Notes: generated by a model from the sequence alone, not told the origin. Counted from the first letter of the stretch, positions 1 through 11,952 are shown. The stretch is DNA of 64,000 nt from Procambarus clarkii (GCF_040958095.1 NC_091181.1:31478570-31542569); one strand, 5' to 3'. Numbers and translations are program-made.

Positions 1-598
1 AAATAGGTGAGTACAAGTTGTCTCCATAGGCCACAGTGGAAACAAATATGGAAGTATTAATCTAAATTTGCCCAATATCGATACTACAAAAAATAGACCG
101 ATATCAAAGCTCGGTAAAGCACTAAACATTAAGAATGCTGGCAAGATTATATGAGCATCTTTGTCATCGAGGACGGCACATCATTGCCGTCAACGAGATG
201 TAATCACAGCATTAGTGAGGCCCACGTGCCAGGTGCTTCACTAGTGGCCAGCCTCCCTTACCCCCACTACACACCCCCTGAGGGAGTGGTCGGCCTTGTA
301 CCCACCCCCCTAATCCCCCAGGGGGAAAGCACCATCACCCACTACGACGCAAAATTAAGTCCCACTTCCCCCCCCCCCTTCATAGTACCATACCAGTACT
401 GTATTTCATCACATATGGCCCGCCTTCCCCTCTCTTCAATAGGTAATTGATCATAAATTGGTTTTGTGAACAGTGTTGTTTATGGCTGGAATAATCTTAG
501 TCTTTAAGACGTCTGGAATAATGTTACTGTATTCCTGCCTCACTCAGTATGAGCGGTAGCGTCTTGCAACACTGCGCTCCAGGCCATCTTCCTCTTGA
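1..598. other. Non-coding stretch, nothing recognised
   Basis: No conserved exon or repeat was recognised. Several C-rich runs (about 255-385) keep a short frame open by low complexity only. Confidence 0.5.
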
Positions 599-716
599 AC
601 AACCTACTGAATACAACCCCCTCCCCCCCCATGTGTATAGTGACATTGAATCACTATCATCAACCTACTGAATACAACCCCCCCCCATGAGTATAGAGAG
701 ATTGACTCACTATTAT
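599..716 (+). repeat. Short tandem duplication
   Basis: Two near-identical copies of about 55 bases lie side by side. Both begin with AACCTACTGAATACAACCCC, run through a C tract, and end with a GTATAG-containing segment before ATTGA and CACTAT. Confidence 0.7.
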
Positions 717-719
717 ATC

Positions 720-782
<63 letters not shown>

Positions 783-816
783 CACATATATTTATATATA
801 TATATATATATATATA
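717..816. repeat. (TA)n microsatellite
   Basis: Almost pure TA dinucleotide repeat with one short break near 780-792. The Tyr-Ile reading frames across it are artefacts. Confidence 0.95.
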
Positions 817-832
817 AACCTCATTTTGTCCG

Positions 833-960
833 GTCGTGATGGTCAAGTGGATTAAGGCGTCTTGTACATACCAGTTGCGTTGCTTCTGGGAGTATGGGTT
901 CGAGTCACTTCTGGGGTGTGAGTTTTCAGTTGCATATTGTCCTGGGGACCATTCAGGCTT
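833..960 (+). mobile_element. tRNA-headed SINE fragment (family E)
   Basis: It carries an A-box-like TGGTCAAGTGG and a B-box-like GGGTTCGAGTC about 55 bases apart, as in a tRNA-derived SINE head, and runs into a (TA)n tail. The GATTAAGGCG motif also occurs in the copies near 32.1-32.35 kb and 48.7-48.97 kb. It is not a functional tRNA gene, since no cloverleaf with matched acceptor arms is evident. Confidence 0.6.
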
Positions 961-963
961 GTT

Positions 964-965
<2 letters not shown>

Positions 966-1058
<93 letters not shown>
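966..1058. repeat. (TA)n microsatellite
   Basis: Pure TA repeat directly behind the SINE head, probably seeded by its tail. Confidence 0.95.
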
Positions 1059-1060
<2 letters not shown>

Positions 1061-2039
1061 TGGGCACCAATTTGTACAGAAGGGGCCAAAAACTGAAGCA
1101 CAAGACAAATTCTTTTTATTTCGTACGTTGAGACAATTAGATACATATCAAAAGGAGAGAGGAGCTTAAGGCTATGTCTCCCCCCCCCCTCCCCCCCCCC
1201 CGCTAAGTGTGACAAGCGGGCAGGATGTTTGTCCAGTAGCCTCACCCAACTGATAATGAATGTCCTTATTACCGCAACCCGTCCTCCTAATAACTTGCCC
1301 CGCTCCTGTGCCAGGTAAGTTACGGGCTCACCATAGCCCGTGCTACTTGGCACTTGTTCCCAGTAGCTGAATCTATAACAACAACAGCCTAATAAAGCGT
1401 GGCATTTTGACGTATAAGGCCTAAAATCGTCGTCCTAGACGGCTGGCGAAATTGACATACTGTCCCGTTTTCTGTTTTGGCTCCTCTGGTAGGTTAGAAG
1501 GCAATTTACTACGACAGTTTCTTGACGTTGGGGAACCTTAGGAGGACCGGCTGATTAGAGAGTCGGTGTTGGTGCCTCAGCGACAGAACTCAAGATCACA
1601 GTCAAGCTAATTGATTTCCCCAGTTTTGGATCAATTGCACTCTCAACTTCTAAACTGGTTACAGTAATATAATAGAAATGTGTTTTGTAAGGTGTAGAAA
1701 TGTCCCAAATTCAAAATGGTAACTTCAACGGGGCTTTGCAGTCTTGACTGAACCAATCACTGTATTGTAGGAGTCATATCGGAGGGTAAAGTTTAGGGTA
1801 AAGCTATCAAGACCCATAAATTAGCACATAAAGCACTATGGCGGATCTTGATTAATTGATAAAGATTAAGCCACCGAAGAGGTGGCACGGGCATGAATAG
1901 CCCGTAAATGGTGGGCTATTGCTATCATCTCTCTCTCTCTCTTACACCGACCACAAGGACCAGGAGCTTGTGCAACAACTATCAAATACTTCTCAAAATA
2001 TTGAAGCAATGCTTTCCTTGCTTGCTACAGGCACAACCC
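1059..2039. other. Non-coding stretch with repeat fragments
   Basis: No exon was recognised. Pieces of dispersed repeats are present: one at 1316-1390 with ACGGGCTCACCATAGCCCG, also found near 20.69 kb, and one at 1860-1912 with GAGGTGGCACGGGCATGAAT, whose reverse complement recurs near 17.28 kb and, diverged, 62.94 kb. A C-tract lies at 1181-1202 and a (CT)n run at 1929-1942. Confidence 0.5.
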
Positions 2040-2312
2040 AGCATTTTTTTTTTTTTTTTAGATATATACAAGAGTTGTTTACATTCTTGTACAGCCACTA
2101 GTACGCGTAGCGTTTCGGGCAGGTCCCTGGAATACGATCCCCTGCCGCGAAGAATCGTTTTTTCATCCAAGTACACATTTTACTGTTGCGTTAAACAGAG
2201 GCTACAGTTAAGGATTTGCGCCCAGTAAATCCTCCCCGGCCAGGATACGAACCCATGATATAGCGCTCGCGGAACGCCAGGCGAGTGTCTTACCACTACA
2301 CCACGAAGACTG
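2040..2312 (-). mobile_element. tRNA-headed SINE (family B)
   Basis: On the - strand it opens with a tRNA-like head (A box GTGGTGTAGTGG, B box GGGTTCGTATC) and continues through GGCCGGGGAGGATT to a tail ending CCCGAAACGCTACGCGTACT and TGTACAAGAATGTAAAC. Matching copies lie at 11664-11937 and 24171-24445. Confidence 0.8.
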
Positions 2313-2399
2313 AATTATATTCATGAGTCTGTGAACACAGTCTGGAGAGAATGTGACCCTTACATTCTGATGGAGCTACAATAAGATGATTTCTACATT

Positions 2400-2712
2400 G
2401 CTTACATCCACTCAGGCAAGTCACAAGTCAAGCCTGGCCTCGGGCAGGGCTTAGGGAGTAGAAGAACTCCCAGAACCCCATCAAGGAGGCATCAAGCAGG
2501 TATCAAATCGTCATGGCTAGTGGGAACTTTATTTCTGCGCCCTTTCAAGTACTTATGACCAATCGCACTACTTGCCGAAATGAAAGAGGTAAATAAGTAA
2601 TTATCAAAAGAAGAGGCGAAATTGGGAAGGGATGGGACGGGACGGAAAGGAATGGTACTTGGACGGTCGGGAATTGAACGCTGACCTGCAGGCAAACCAC
2701 GCTCCCAATTAC
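2400..2712 (-). repeat. Composite of dispersed repeat and SINE family D head
   Basis: The part at 2415-2500 (TCAAGCCTGGCCTCGGGCAG) resembles 43745-43800. The part at 2600-2712, read on the - strand, has a tRNA-like GTTCAATTCCCGACCGTCC that matches the family D heads at 17.07 and 45.17 kb. Confidence 0.55.
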
Positions 2713-2763
2713 AATGTCGGCACAAACGACAGAAATAACAGAAAAAGATCAATGATTCTAGGG

Positions 2764-2933
2764 CGAATCTTCTCTTATTACATTTGTCTTCACTTGAGAA
2801 GTTGAAAAATTAACTCTACAAAAGTTCATTTTTACAGTTTTACTTCTAAGTTGTAAATTAACTCTCAAAATAAACTTTGGAGAGTTCATTTTCCCAACTT
2901 CCTTCTCAAGTGAGGAAAATAGAGAAGATTCGT
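2764..2933. repeat. Foldback (inverted repeat) element
   Basis: The left arm starts CGAATCTTCTCT and the right arm ends AGAGAAGATTCG. About 75 bases of each arm pair with some mismatches, including TCACTTGAGAAG against CTTCTCAAGTGA. A similar arm sequence recurs near 13.83-13.92 kb. Confidence 0.8.
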
Positions 2934-4481
2934 GCTATGATCACTGACCTCACCCTTTTTGACATATTCAATAATATTTGCCTACAAGAAATACTGCTAC
3001 CTTTGATATATATAATATAATAGTATTTACATGTTTACACAGCACAAGTATACTCATTCTGATGGGATACATTCTCACCTGAGTACAGGCTGTAGCGAAC
3101 ACGTGTGTGTGTGTGCAGTTCAAAACATCATCACCTGTCAAGAGAATATGTGTGTAACAAAGAGATGGCAAACGGATTACCCACATCTGACAGATCGCTC
3201 GCTCCCAGAGGCCGCCAGGACTCTACACAGCCAAATAACAATAGGATTCGAAGCCTAATAACAATACAAGTTTTGCATTGTGAAGTGAATTCCAAAGAAA
3301 TACTCGTCGTATGACATCTTGACGGGAGCAGTAGACAAATAACATACCCGTGTATCAGGCACTAGGCGTCAACAGGAGGTAAAGTGTTCCCAGCCTCTAG
3401 AGAAAGGTAACTAGTAAATTATGCCTACATATACATAAATATAAATACAAAAACACGATACTAACCCCCAGTAAGATAAAAATTAATCGCCAGCAACAAC
3501 AACAAACTCAGCATAGTATCATTCAAAGATAGAATTGCGCGCCAATTCAGAATTTAAAAGCCGCTCTGTAAGAGGACGTTCAAATAAACAACGTTCGTTT
3601 CTTCCCAATGTGGGATATGTTGACCAGACCACACACTAGAAGGTGAAGGGGCGACGACGTTTCGGTCCGTCCTGGACCATTCTCAAGTCTCACAATCGAT
3701 TTGATAATGGTCCAGGACGGACCGAAACGTCGTCGTCTCTTCAATTTCTAATGTGTGGCTTGGTCAACAGAACCTAAGATAGTTTTAAATATACAATGCA
3801 TTACATTTGCACTAATATTAGCTTTTATTTGAAAAAAATATAAATGTTTAATACGCAGCATGTAAAAACCGCTGAATGAGTCTGGAATCGAACACGGGTT
3901 GGACGAGCCTAACCCGAGGGCCGGCTGCTGGTCTTACAAAACGGTGAGGAGCTGCCGTGCATGACTGTCAGCGTGGTGGTAGAAATGCTATACTGCGGAA
4001 ATTGTCAATATCTCGATTCCTATCTATTTTTTAATATATTAGTTCCCTTTTTCTCTACCGAACTCATACCTCCCTACCCCATGAAAGCAGCAAATGAATG
4101 AATGAAAATTGTTACATGCCAATGCTAACATATCATATAGAAGCAAAAATGTTTTGCTGTCTAGCCTACCAAGTTCAAGTATGTTTATCGAGACAAGAAA
4201 ATACATCTCAAAGGGATAGAGTAGCTTAGGCTATTTCTACCCTCCTCTAGCCTACCATATTTCTCAAAATAACAAATCGTCGTCTGGAATGTGAAATTAT
4301 CGTCAGGAAAACATTTTCTCTTTCTTTATTTTGTATATAATCGTAACAACATTATAAGACCATTTATAATCTTCATACATTCCTAGCTTGACAGCAATTG
4401 CCTTGTTAGCACAGTATCTTTAATTGTACCTCGTCCCAGCCTTTCCTAGACGCCACCACTGACTGCTAAGTAGTGGCGGTG
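2934..4481. other. Non-coding stretch, mostly unassigned
   Basis: No exon was recognised. It contains the inverted repeat at 3620-3769 and a retroelement-tail-like piece near 4185-4245 (GTTTATCGAGAC, then AGCTTAGGCTAT). Confidence 0.5.
3620..3769. repeat. Inverted pair of the GTCCAGGACGGACCGAAAC repeat
   Basis: The left arm (TGACCAGACCACACACTAGA, then CGACGACGTTTCGGTCCGTC) is mirrored by the right arm ending TGTGTGGCTTGGTCAACA. The same unit occurs singly near 20.85 kb and, with a clean target duplication, at 61190-61295. Confidence 0.8.
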
Positions 4482-4525
4482 TTGTATTAGAGGGAATGAG
4501 GCGTAGCACATTCCCTCTAATACAA
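4482..4525. repeat. Perfect 17-bp hairpin
   Basis: Arms TTGTATTAGAGGGAATG and CATTCCCTCTAATACAA pair perfectly around a 10-base loop. No flanking transposon ends were seen. Confidence 0.85.
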
Positions 4526-4712
4526 CCAGGAGAGTGCATAGGAACATCTCGCACGACTCTCTACTGCCTCTAGAGTTGCACAGTGATATTTCCACAAAAC
4601 TGTTAGCTTATACTGTACTAGTAATTCACATATTTTGAAGTTAACATTCACTTCACAGAGTTCGTTGCTATATTGTTAACTTCTTCCACTGCCATCCGTC
4701 TGCCACCTACCT

Positions 4713-4968
4713 TGGTTACCTTGAGGTTACCTTGAAGTGCTTCCGGGGCTTAGTGTCCCCGCGGCACGGTCCTCGACAAGGCCTCCACCCCCAGGAAGCA
4801 GCCCGTGACAGCTGACTAACACCCAGGTACCTATTTTACTGCTAGGTAACAGGGGCATAGGGTGAAAGAAACTCTGCCCATTCTCGCCGGCGCCTGGGAT
4901 CGAACCCGGGACCGCAGGATCACAAGTCCAGCGTGCTGTCCGCTCGGCCGACCGGCTCCCGACCGCCT
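4713..4968 (-). mobile_element. tRNA-headed SINE (family A)
   Basis: On the - strand the parts run in order: a tRNA-like head (A box TCGGCCGAGCGG, B box GGTTCGATCCC), a core CTGTTACCTAGCAGTAAAAT then AGGTACCTGGGTGTTAG, and a tail with GCCGCGGGGACACTAAGCCC ending in CTCAAGGTAACC. The tail matches the 3' end of a LINE at 43390-43470. Confidence 0.85.
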
Positions 4969-5062
4969 CCTGGTGGTGACAGTCATTGTCTCTGTTTACT
5001 AATATGTATCTTTTCCCATGAGTGATAACCCGAGTGTATATCAACATCTCCCTGATGTCTGA

Positions 5063-5325
5063 GTGGGCCTGACGGCTGAGTGGACAGCGCTCGGTATTCG
5101 TAGGTTAAAGGTTCCGGGTTCGATCCCCGGTGGAGACGTAAACAAATGGGCAGAGTTTCTTTCACCCTGATGCTCCTGTTCACCTAGCAGTAAATAGGTA
5201 CCTGGGAGTTAGACAGCTGTTATGGGCTGCTTCCTGGGGATGTGTAACAAAAGGGAGGCCTGGTCGAGGACAGGGCCGCGGGGACGCTAAGCCCCGAAAT
5301 CATCTCAAGATAAATCATCTCAAGA
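5063..5325 (+). mobile_element. tRNA-headed SINE (family A)
   Basis: The head has GGCTGAGTGGACAGCGCTCG and GGTTCGATCCCCGGTGGAGA. The core CTGTTCACCTAGCAGTAAAT then AGGTACCTGGGAGTTAGACA follows, and the tail has GGCCGCGGGGACGCTAAGCC and ends in ATCTCAAGATAA repeats. The (A/T)CTCAAG repeats at the 3' end fit LINE-assisted insertion. Confidence 0.88.
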
Positions 5326-5442
5326 ATGTAATTTTTAGCCTAAAATATTCCAACACTAACAAACACATATTGACCACAACGGTCTTCACTCGTGCAGTTG
5401 AGCGTAAGTAACTATTGCTGATCTATTTCAGCGATGCAGCAT

Positions 5443-5694
5443 CAGGGAGCCGGTCGGCCGAGCGGACAGCACGCTGGACTTGTGATCCTGTGGTCCTGGG
5501 TTCGATCCCAGGCGCCGGCGAGAAATAATAGGTTTCTTTCACCCTATGCCCCTGTTACCTAGCAGTAAATAGGTACCTGGGTGTTAGTCAGCTGTCACGG
5601 GCTGCTTCCTGGGGGTGGAGGCCTGGTCGAAGACCGGGCCGCGGGGACACTAAAAAGCCCCGAAATCATCTCAAGATAACCTCAAGATAACCTC
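5443..5694 (+). mobile_element. tRNA-headed SINE (family A)
   Basis: This is the best head in the window: GGAGCCGGTCGGCCGAGCGG at the start and TGGGTTCGATCCCAGGCGCC at the B box. Core and LINE-like tail follow as in the other family A copies, ending CTCAAGATAACCTCAAGATA. The head still folds partly like a tRNA, but its fused core and tail mark it as a SINE. Confidence 0.88.
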
Positions 5695-6092
5695 AGTTTC
5701 GATGAGAGATAGTTGTCAGTGGTTGTGGCCGGGACAATGTGAAGTAGGTCAAGCAATGCAACACCCACAACCCCCCTCCCTCCCCCCGCCCGCCCTCTTC
5801 CATCACTCATCATGTCAAAACAATTGAATACAACAATCCCCGAAAGTCAGGAGATGGTGATATTTCTTATATAATTCCTTAGCCAACACAAGTTATATCT
5901 GTAACACTCTATATTTGAATGGTTTAACTTTAGATTTTCTTGAATACAACAATTATAGAACACTATATTTTACAAGCAATGCGAAGACGGGAATAACATC
6001 TGGTACCCTTGACATCCAAATTAAAGTGGCACTAATATTTAACCAAATTGCGGTGATCTAATTTTTAAAGAAATAGCAATGAATCCCTACAA

Positions 6093-6094
<2 letters not shown>
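5695..6094. other. Non-coding stretch, nothing recognised
   Basis: Single-copy-looking DNA with a C-rich run near 5770-5800. Confidence 0.5.

Positions 6095-6131
<37 letters not shown>
6095..6131. repeat. (TTA)n microsatellite
   Basis: About twelve TTA units. The poly-Leu frame over it is an artefact. Confidence 0.9.
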
Positions 6132-6132
<1 letters not shown>

Positions 6133-6166
6133 TCTCTACCACAGACGTGGCCATACATTTACAGTG

Positions 6167-6336
6167 ATAACCAGCATATATATACAGATAACCAGCATAT
6201 ATATATACAGATAACCAGCATATATATACAGATAACCAGCATATATATACAGATAACCAGTATATATATACAGATAACCAGCATATATATACAGATAACC
6301 AGTATATATATACAGATAACCAGCATATATATACAT
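6167..6336 (+). repeat. 21-bp minisatellite
   Basis: About eight copies of a 21-bp unit, ATAACCAGCATATATATACA plus G. Because 21 is a multiple of three, a seven-residue repeat stays open on both strands; nothing else supports coding. Confidence 0.9.
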
Positions 6337-6567
6337 TTCCTTTTGTCCTCCACGGACAGGGTTAGAGATCTGTTAGATAACACACTGTCCAGTGATCTAT
6401 TAAGCAATCATCCACATAAGGTGATTCTAGGGTTTTTATGATGCTAACAAATATACATAAATACATTAATTTATATCTGTTCCACATAAACAATGTTCGA
6501 GGTACGTTATTTTACTTATAATATGATTAATGTGCGTTTACAAAGGTGAAATGCAATTCTGACATGC

Positions 6568-6810
<243 letters not shown>

Positions 6811-6877
<67 letters not shown>
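6811..6877. repeat. (TA)n microsatellite
   Basis: Pure TA repeat. Confidence 0.95.
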
Positions 6878-6878
<1 letters not shown>

Positions 6879-7049
6879 CGTCTCCTACTTTGACAAGAGT
6901 AAGATAGCTGCTACAGGAACCAGTGTGTAATCAGCCCTTAATCACAGAATGTGATTAAGGTATTTTTACAAGCTCAAGTCATAGTTGCATCACACACCAA
7001 ATTGCGGTAATCTATGTAACGCATAATTGCTGCATTACACAGTCAATTT

Positions 7050-7457
7050 TGAACCAATCAAAGCACGACTTACAAGGCCGACGCTCATTGATTGGTTGAA
7101 CCACAGGCAAGGACATGCACTCTGAAGTTCATTCATACCCACATTTATCGCCACAACTAGATATCGCCCTCACCAAAATAAGACCCCCCAAGATACAGCA
7201 CAAAGATGAAAGAGGGGATGATAAATGGGCTGGAGTTTGGCAGTGTTGGCAGCGCCGGTTGCGCAGATGTAAACAAATGGTTGGCCAAATCCTCGCCCAG
7301 CACACCCAGGTTCCGCCACTACATCCTGTTTCTCTGTGACGTCACGCCCCAGGCTCTAGGCTGTGGAATTTTTAGATACCGTTCTCGCTTCCCATATCGC
7401 GCGCGTTCCATGTTTATTAAACCTCGGATATTATCATGCCTCTAGGCTGAGATTCTG
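7050..7457 (+). promoter_or_regulatory. Promoter-like region with possible non-coding exon
   Basis: GC is higher than in the surroundings. It has CCAAT at 7054-7058, an inverted CCAAT (ATTGG) at 7091-7095, a perfect CRE palindrome TGACGTCA at 7337-7344, and an ETS-like CATCCTG just before the CRE. A good splice donor follows at 7457 (GATTCTG, then GTAAGG). It could be the start of a + strand transcript, possibly the 5' leader of SPSB3 about 16 kb away. No transcript evidence is available. Confidence 0.3.
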
Positions 7458-7904
7458 GTAAGGAAGAACCTACAATGCCCCCATATATATTACATCACAT
7501 AAGAAGCAGTGAATGTGTGAACAAACACATAAGTTAAGACTGAGAAACCAAACACCTTGAGAAGTATGTGGACGAGCATATAAGAAACTCCTGTTACTGA
7601 AGTGAAAATTATACCAGCCTTTCATATCCCTGAGCCAGCGATGTCTGTTATAAATAATACACGAAGGATAAGTTCGATTTTCCTAAGGTTACCTTTAGAT
7701 TGCATAAGCAAACATGTTAACATCCTCGTGTGTATTAATAATGTACGTCTGATACTCATAAGATTCTCGTATGGTTTAACTAGTTTTAATTAATTTTAAT
7801 TAAATACAAGTCACTAATTTCGACGTGTATCTGATTATTATATGTTCCTGTATGTAACTTTATTCCTTTCAGATTGTACTCAAAATCTAAGCGGGGAAAG
7901 ATAG
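7458..7904. other. Non-coding stretch, nothing recognised
   Basis: AT-rich, single-copy-looking DNA. Confidence 0.5.
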
Positions 7905-8160
7905 ATGGGCTGGCTAAACCGTAGACGCTCAAATGGAGGGTTGACGGCTGGTTGCAGTGTCAACCCTCCGAAGGGTTGACACTTGCGACCCCTTACGTCA
8001 GTGAGGTGATGCAATTCACATCAATTTGATCACCACCTGGCCACAATGTAAACATATAACATATTAGATGGATATAAATAGGCGCTGCCTCGTATGGGCC
8101 AAAAGGCCTTCTGCACTTACGTTCACTGCAGTTACCTTCAATCTTACGTTCTTATATCTT
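7905..8160 (+). repeat. Probable LINE 3'-end fragment
   Basis: ATAGGCGCTGCCTCGTATGG then GCCAAAAGGCCTTCTGCA and TTACGTTC repeats look like the 3' end of an invertebrate L2/CR1-type LINE. A short palindrome, GTCAACCCTCCGAAGGGTTGAC, lies just upstream near 7960-7981 (two 10-base arms). Confidence 0.4.
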
Positions 8161-10466
8161 TGCCTTAGCATGCCTGACTTAGACACGGTTTAGTCTAAGT
8201 TGCCACCAATGACCTCATCTGCGACTTGCCAGTAGCAAGGTGGTAAGTGATGTGTGCAATCTTCCTCTATGGGTGTTGAGATACAACCTCACTCATCATG
8301 CCTAAATGCCTTTATCATTTACTGCTGAAGAGCTAATGATTTAGATACTGAGCTAAAGTTTCAAACACTGAACAAGACACGGGTTTCCATACTCTCCACC
8401 GCATATTAGGACTAATTAGTTTAATTATTTTTATTTATTTAAATAAAAACAAAACATTTTGTTTCGCCTAAATATGCTAATTAGAATTTAGGCTAAGTCT
8501 AAATATTACAATTATACTTCAAAATTCAAAATAACTTTATTTCAGAATTATATGTAAATCTGCCTTATGATGTACGTCTCTTCAATAGTTATTATTGCGG
8601 AAACTTCAAAATATTACAGAAATTAACATGCTAATAGCCGATAAACTTCACGTAGAGATAATATCAATGGTTGCTTGTACACAACCAACACATCAGACAA
8701 GCACTCGACGATCTCCATTAATGCCAACACTGATCTACAGTCTAATAATGTCTCACCCCGAGGTTAAGTGCACTTGATATTAAACAGGATACTGATAATC
8801 CCGGAACAACCGGCCAGCGATCAGCATACACACACATACCTACCCGAGCTCATTTGCACATCTAACCCACTATTTGACAGTAATCTTACTGCCGCTACCA
8901 AGAATTCAAACTGTCACACACCTTTCCTGACAGCTTTGCAGGTTGTATACAACTTGTAGACGCGCTTGTATATCAAAGTACATGTAATCTCTGTCATCCA
9001 CTAACGTGCAACAAAAAAACAAACAAGAATGAAACCCTTTTTTTGTGTGTCTATTTTTTTGTACGTCAAGCCTGACAAAAACTGGGTTACCAGCCAAAGT
9101 TTTTAAGTAAGAGCATGTTTTTTAATATTTGTTCTGTTCTATACTAAGCCTATGTTTAGCGTCGATGGCAATGGTTGTGATTTATGTACGAGTTTAATCG
9201 CTAAATCCCCAGTGTTACCTCAGGTATCAACCTACAATAACCTGGCATTTAGTGGAATAAGCGAATCAATATGTACGCTTTCTTGTACTAACAGGCTATC
9301 GGTCTCGATAGCTTATCTCAGTATGTGTGTCTATGCTTGCAAGCTTACGGCTAGACTAGAGTACTTCAAATTAGATATCAAATCGTGAGGACAGACGGGA
9401 CAAACAGTAGTCAACCGGATTCGGAAAAAGCTCGGACCCGAGCATCTACCCCCCCCCCCACCCTCCTGTGTTTAACTGAAACCAGACAACAACATTTACT
9501 CTTTTTTAATGAATATGTTAATTTAAAAGTAATTATTAATCTGCCGAATAATAGATGAGGACAAACAATATCTTGGGTGTTTTTACCGCCACAATGCTCA
9601 CTCTATGGCTGAACGGGTAGTGAACGGGCACCCCGTCAGACAACATTACTGCAGACCGTTGCCACCCTGACTCGACACAATCCACCTCATTCACCTCCTC
9701 CAGCTGCTAGGGTCGAAGCCCTCACTCGCACACCATTCACCCCCAAAACTGCTTTAATTTTCTGACTCGCTGTCTGCAGTTTGGTTATTATTTGTATTCC
9801 AATTCCAATTTGTATTATTCCTTCTTTTCGTACAATAAATCAAGACAAATATCTATAGTACCTTAATAACAAGTACTTTTGTACTAAGACTGATAAAGTA
9901 CTGTACAAAAATGTCCCCTGAAAATAATAAAATTACTACTGTTACTTAATATAAAAATATTGTTCATATTTGAACCTAGTGAAAATGCAGAACAGTACAG
10001 TATTTCATTATTATATAATAATAAATCTATTAATCTACCATAATAATAATTTCGAATAACAATGAAAATTATCTAAATAAAGACAGAAGGCAAATAATGC
10101 ATTTATGACCAGATCATTCAAAACTATCCAGCAGTAAGTCAAAAATAAATCTGGATATTGATCTTATACAAAATAAACAACTTTACTCTGCCCTAAGCCC
10201 CTATCTAGTATTAATAATTATGTGATATTTATACTTTGACCTAAATTATTTAAAATACAGTACAGTATTGCTCAATAGTATACTATCTAGTACAATCCAA
10301 ATATTTGCATCTTATCAGCTTGTGGGGCCATATTATACATCATTTTGACTGACAGAATCGCTATTTATTAATTGCCATCTTTAAATAATTTCATTTACAT
10401 CCCACTTGAATGAATCAAAATTTTGTATACAACATTTATTAATCAAGTTGTGAACATTTTACATAC

Positions 10467-10469
<3 letters not shown>
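8161..10469. other. Non-coding stretch, nothing recognised
   Basis: About 2.3 kb of AT-rich DNA with no convincing exon (no conserved peptide with matching splice sites) and no repeat seen elsewhere in the window. A C-run lies near 9450-9462. Confidence 0.5.

Positions 10470-10531
<62 letters not shown>
10470..10531. repeat. (TA)n microsatellite
   Basis: Pure TA repeat. Confidence 0.95.
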
Positions 10532-11659
10532 CCGACTTATAAACCATTGAATGTTTATGTTTGTTAACACTGTTGATAATAATCTTACTTTAACGCACCA
10601 ATCTTGATGCAGAAAGGCCAAAGGCCTTAGAATACCACTAACATTTCAGAGACACTGCTGTCCTTAAGACTGGAGCCCTACAGTCAAAGAAACTGAGCTT
10701 GGGAGATGACAAGATGGTGTCTACTCTTCGTTATTTGATGTTTAGCTTTCACCCAGAGGGCAAAAGTCGCCGTCACAGCTTCCTCTCCGTCACTGCTGAG
10801 GCTTTCACGGCCCAAAATTTAGTGCGTTCACACGAAGAGTAATCACAACAATTATTGTAGGCTTAGTCGTCAATTTACCGCCTTACCTCTGGAGCTTTCA
10901 CAGTCAACATGCCTGGCAGGTGAACACAAGGGCTCACAAGGTTCAAAAATACATTTTAAGTGAATAACAGGCCAGTGAATTTTTTAGGGGTGGCCAGGCG
11001 AGGAGCTGAGCTACTCTCCACTTCGTTACTTCCTACGTCCATATTAGGAGATGAACTCATTCTCCTCGACTCATCGACACTGCAAGCATGTCAACCTACC
11101 TTTCACTAATTTGTGCAAGTAGACTCCAATTAGCTACGGCTAGCGGCGTATAATACGAGGATATCCACACAAATCACTCGGCCCACCACCTTTCACTGCG
11201 CCATGTTTACTAATGAGGTGGCGACATCTGTGGGAGATCACTGACACTTTTGACATCTCGACTTTTTTTGTATGTGTGTGTGAGAGTCTGTATCTTAATC
11301 TGAGGCTAAACCTCGGTGAAACAAACTTCCGCTTTTACTGAGTGTGCGCGGGTGTATGTTATAAGGATAGTATGTGTGTTTCCTTAGTGTTCACAGATGA
11401 GATCGGAAGAGTATCACAGAAAACGGCCTCCTAGCCGGGGTAACTGAACCCTCGGCGTGTCTCCCCTCGTGAGGCATAAATCGTGAGGGTGTCGGGCTTC
11501 ACCACCCCATCCGAGGGTAAATGACCTTCGTGAATTCATTCGCTAATGGAGAAAATCATCTAATTTAACGCCCGAACTAATATGATATTTATTTCTGTAT
11601 CAATTTGAATATGTATATATGATGTTTGCTAAATATTATTAGTCATATATTATTAATTT
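10532..11659. other. Mixed-composition non-coding stretch
   Basis: Less AT-rich than its neighbours and free of repeats recognised elsewhere. On the - strand an ATG at about 11055 opens a 33-codon frame (SSSPNMDVGSNEVESSS) that stops at about 10953. It has no homologue I recognise and no strong splice donor, so it is not called a gene. Confidence 0.35.
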
Positions 11660-11663
11660 AGCA

Positions 11664-11937
11664 GTCCCCGTGGTGACACTCGCCTGGCGTTTCGCGAGCA
11701 CTTTGTCCAGGGTTCGTATCCTGGCCGGGGAGGATTTACTGGGTGCAATTCCTTAACTGTAGCCTCTGTTTAACCCAACAGTAAAATGGGTACCTGGTTG
11801 TTAAACGATTTGGCGGGGTCGTATTCCAGGGAACATAGAATTAAGGACTTGCCCGAAACGCTACGCTTACTAGTGGCTGAACAAGAATGTAAGAACTCTT
11901 GTATAGAAAAAATTATCATTACTATTTTGTAGGTAAT
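11664..11937 (+). mobile_element. tRNA-headed SINE (family B)
   Basis: The order is GCAGTCCCCGTGGTGACACT, the B box GGGTTCGTATCCTGG, CGGGGAGGATTTACTGGG, the core CAACAGTAAAATGGGTACCT, GTCGTATTCCAGGG, and the 3' part CTTGCCCGAAACGCTACGCT. It matches 24171-24445 and, inverted, 2040-2312. Confidence 0.85.
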
Positions 11938-11952
11938 AAATATAATTAAAAT

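Noticed and set aside
604-1353. 249-codon frame with long Tyr-Ile runs
   Set aside because: Generated by (TA)n microsatellites.
5443-5520. Intact tRNA gene
   Set aside because: The head has good A and B boxes, but it is joined to a SINE core and LINE-like tail and recurs in several copies.
10953-11055. 33-codon - strand frame as the first exon of a gene
   Set aside because: The peptide looks plausible, but it ends in a stop, has no strong donor and matches no family I know.
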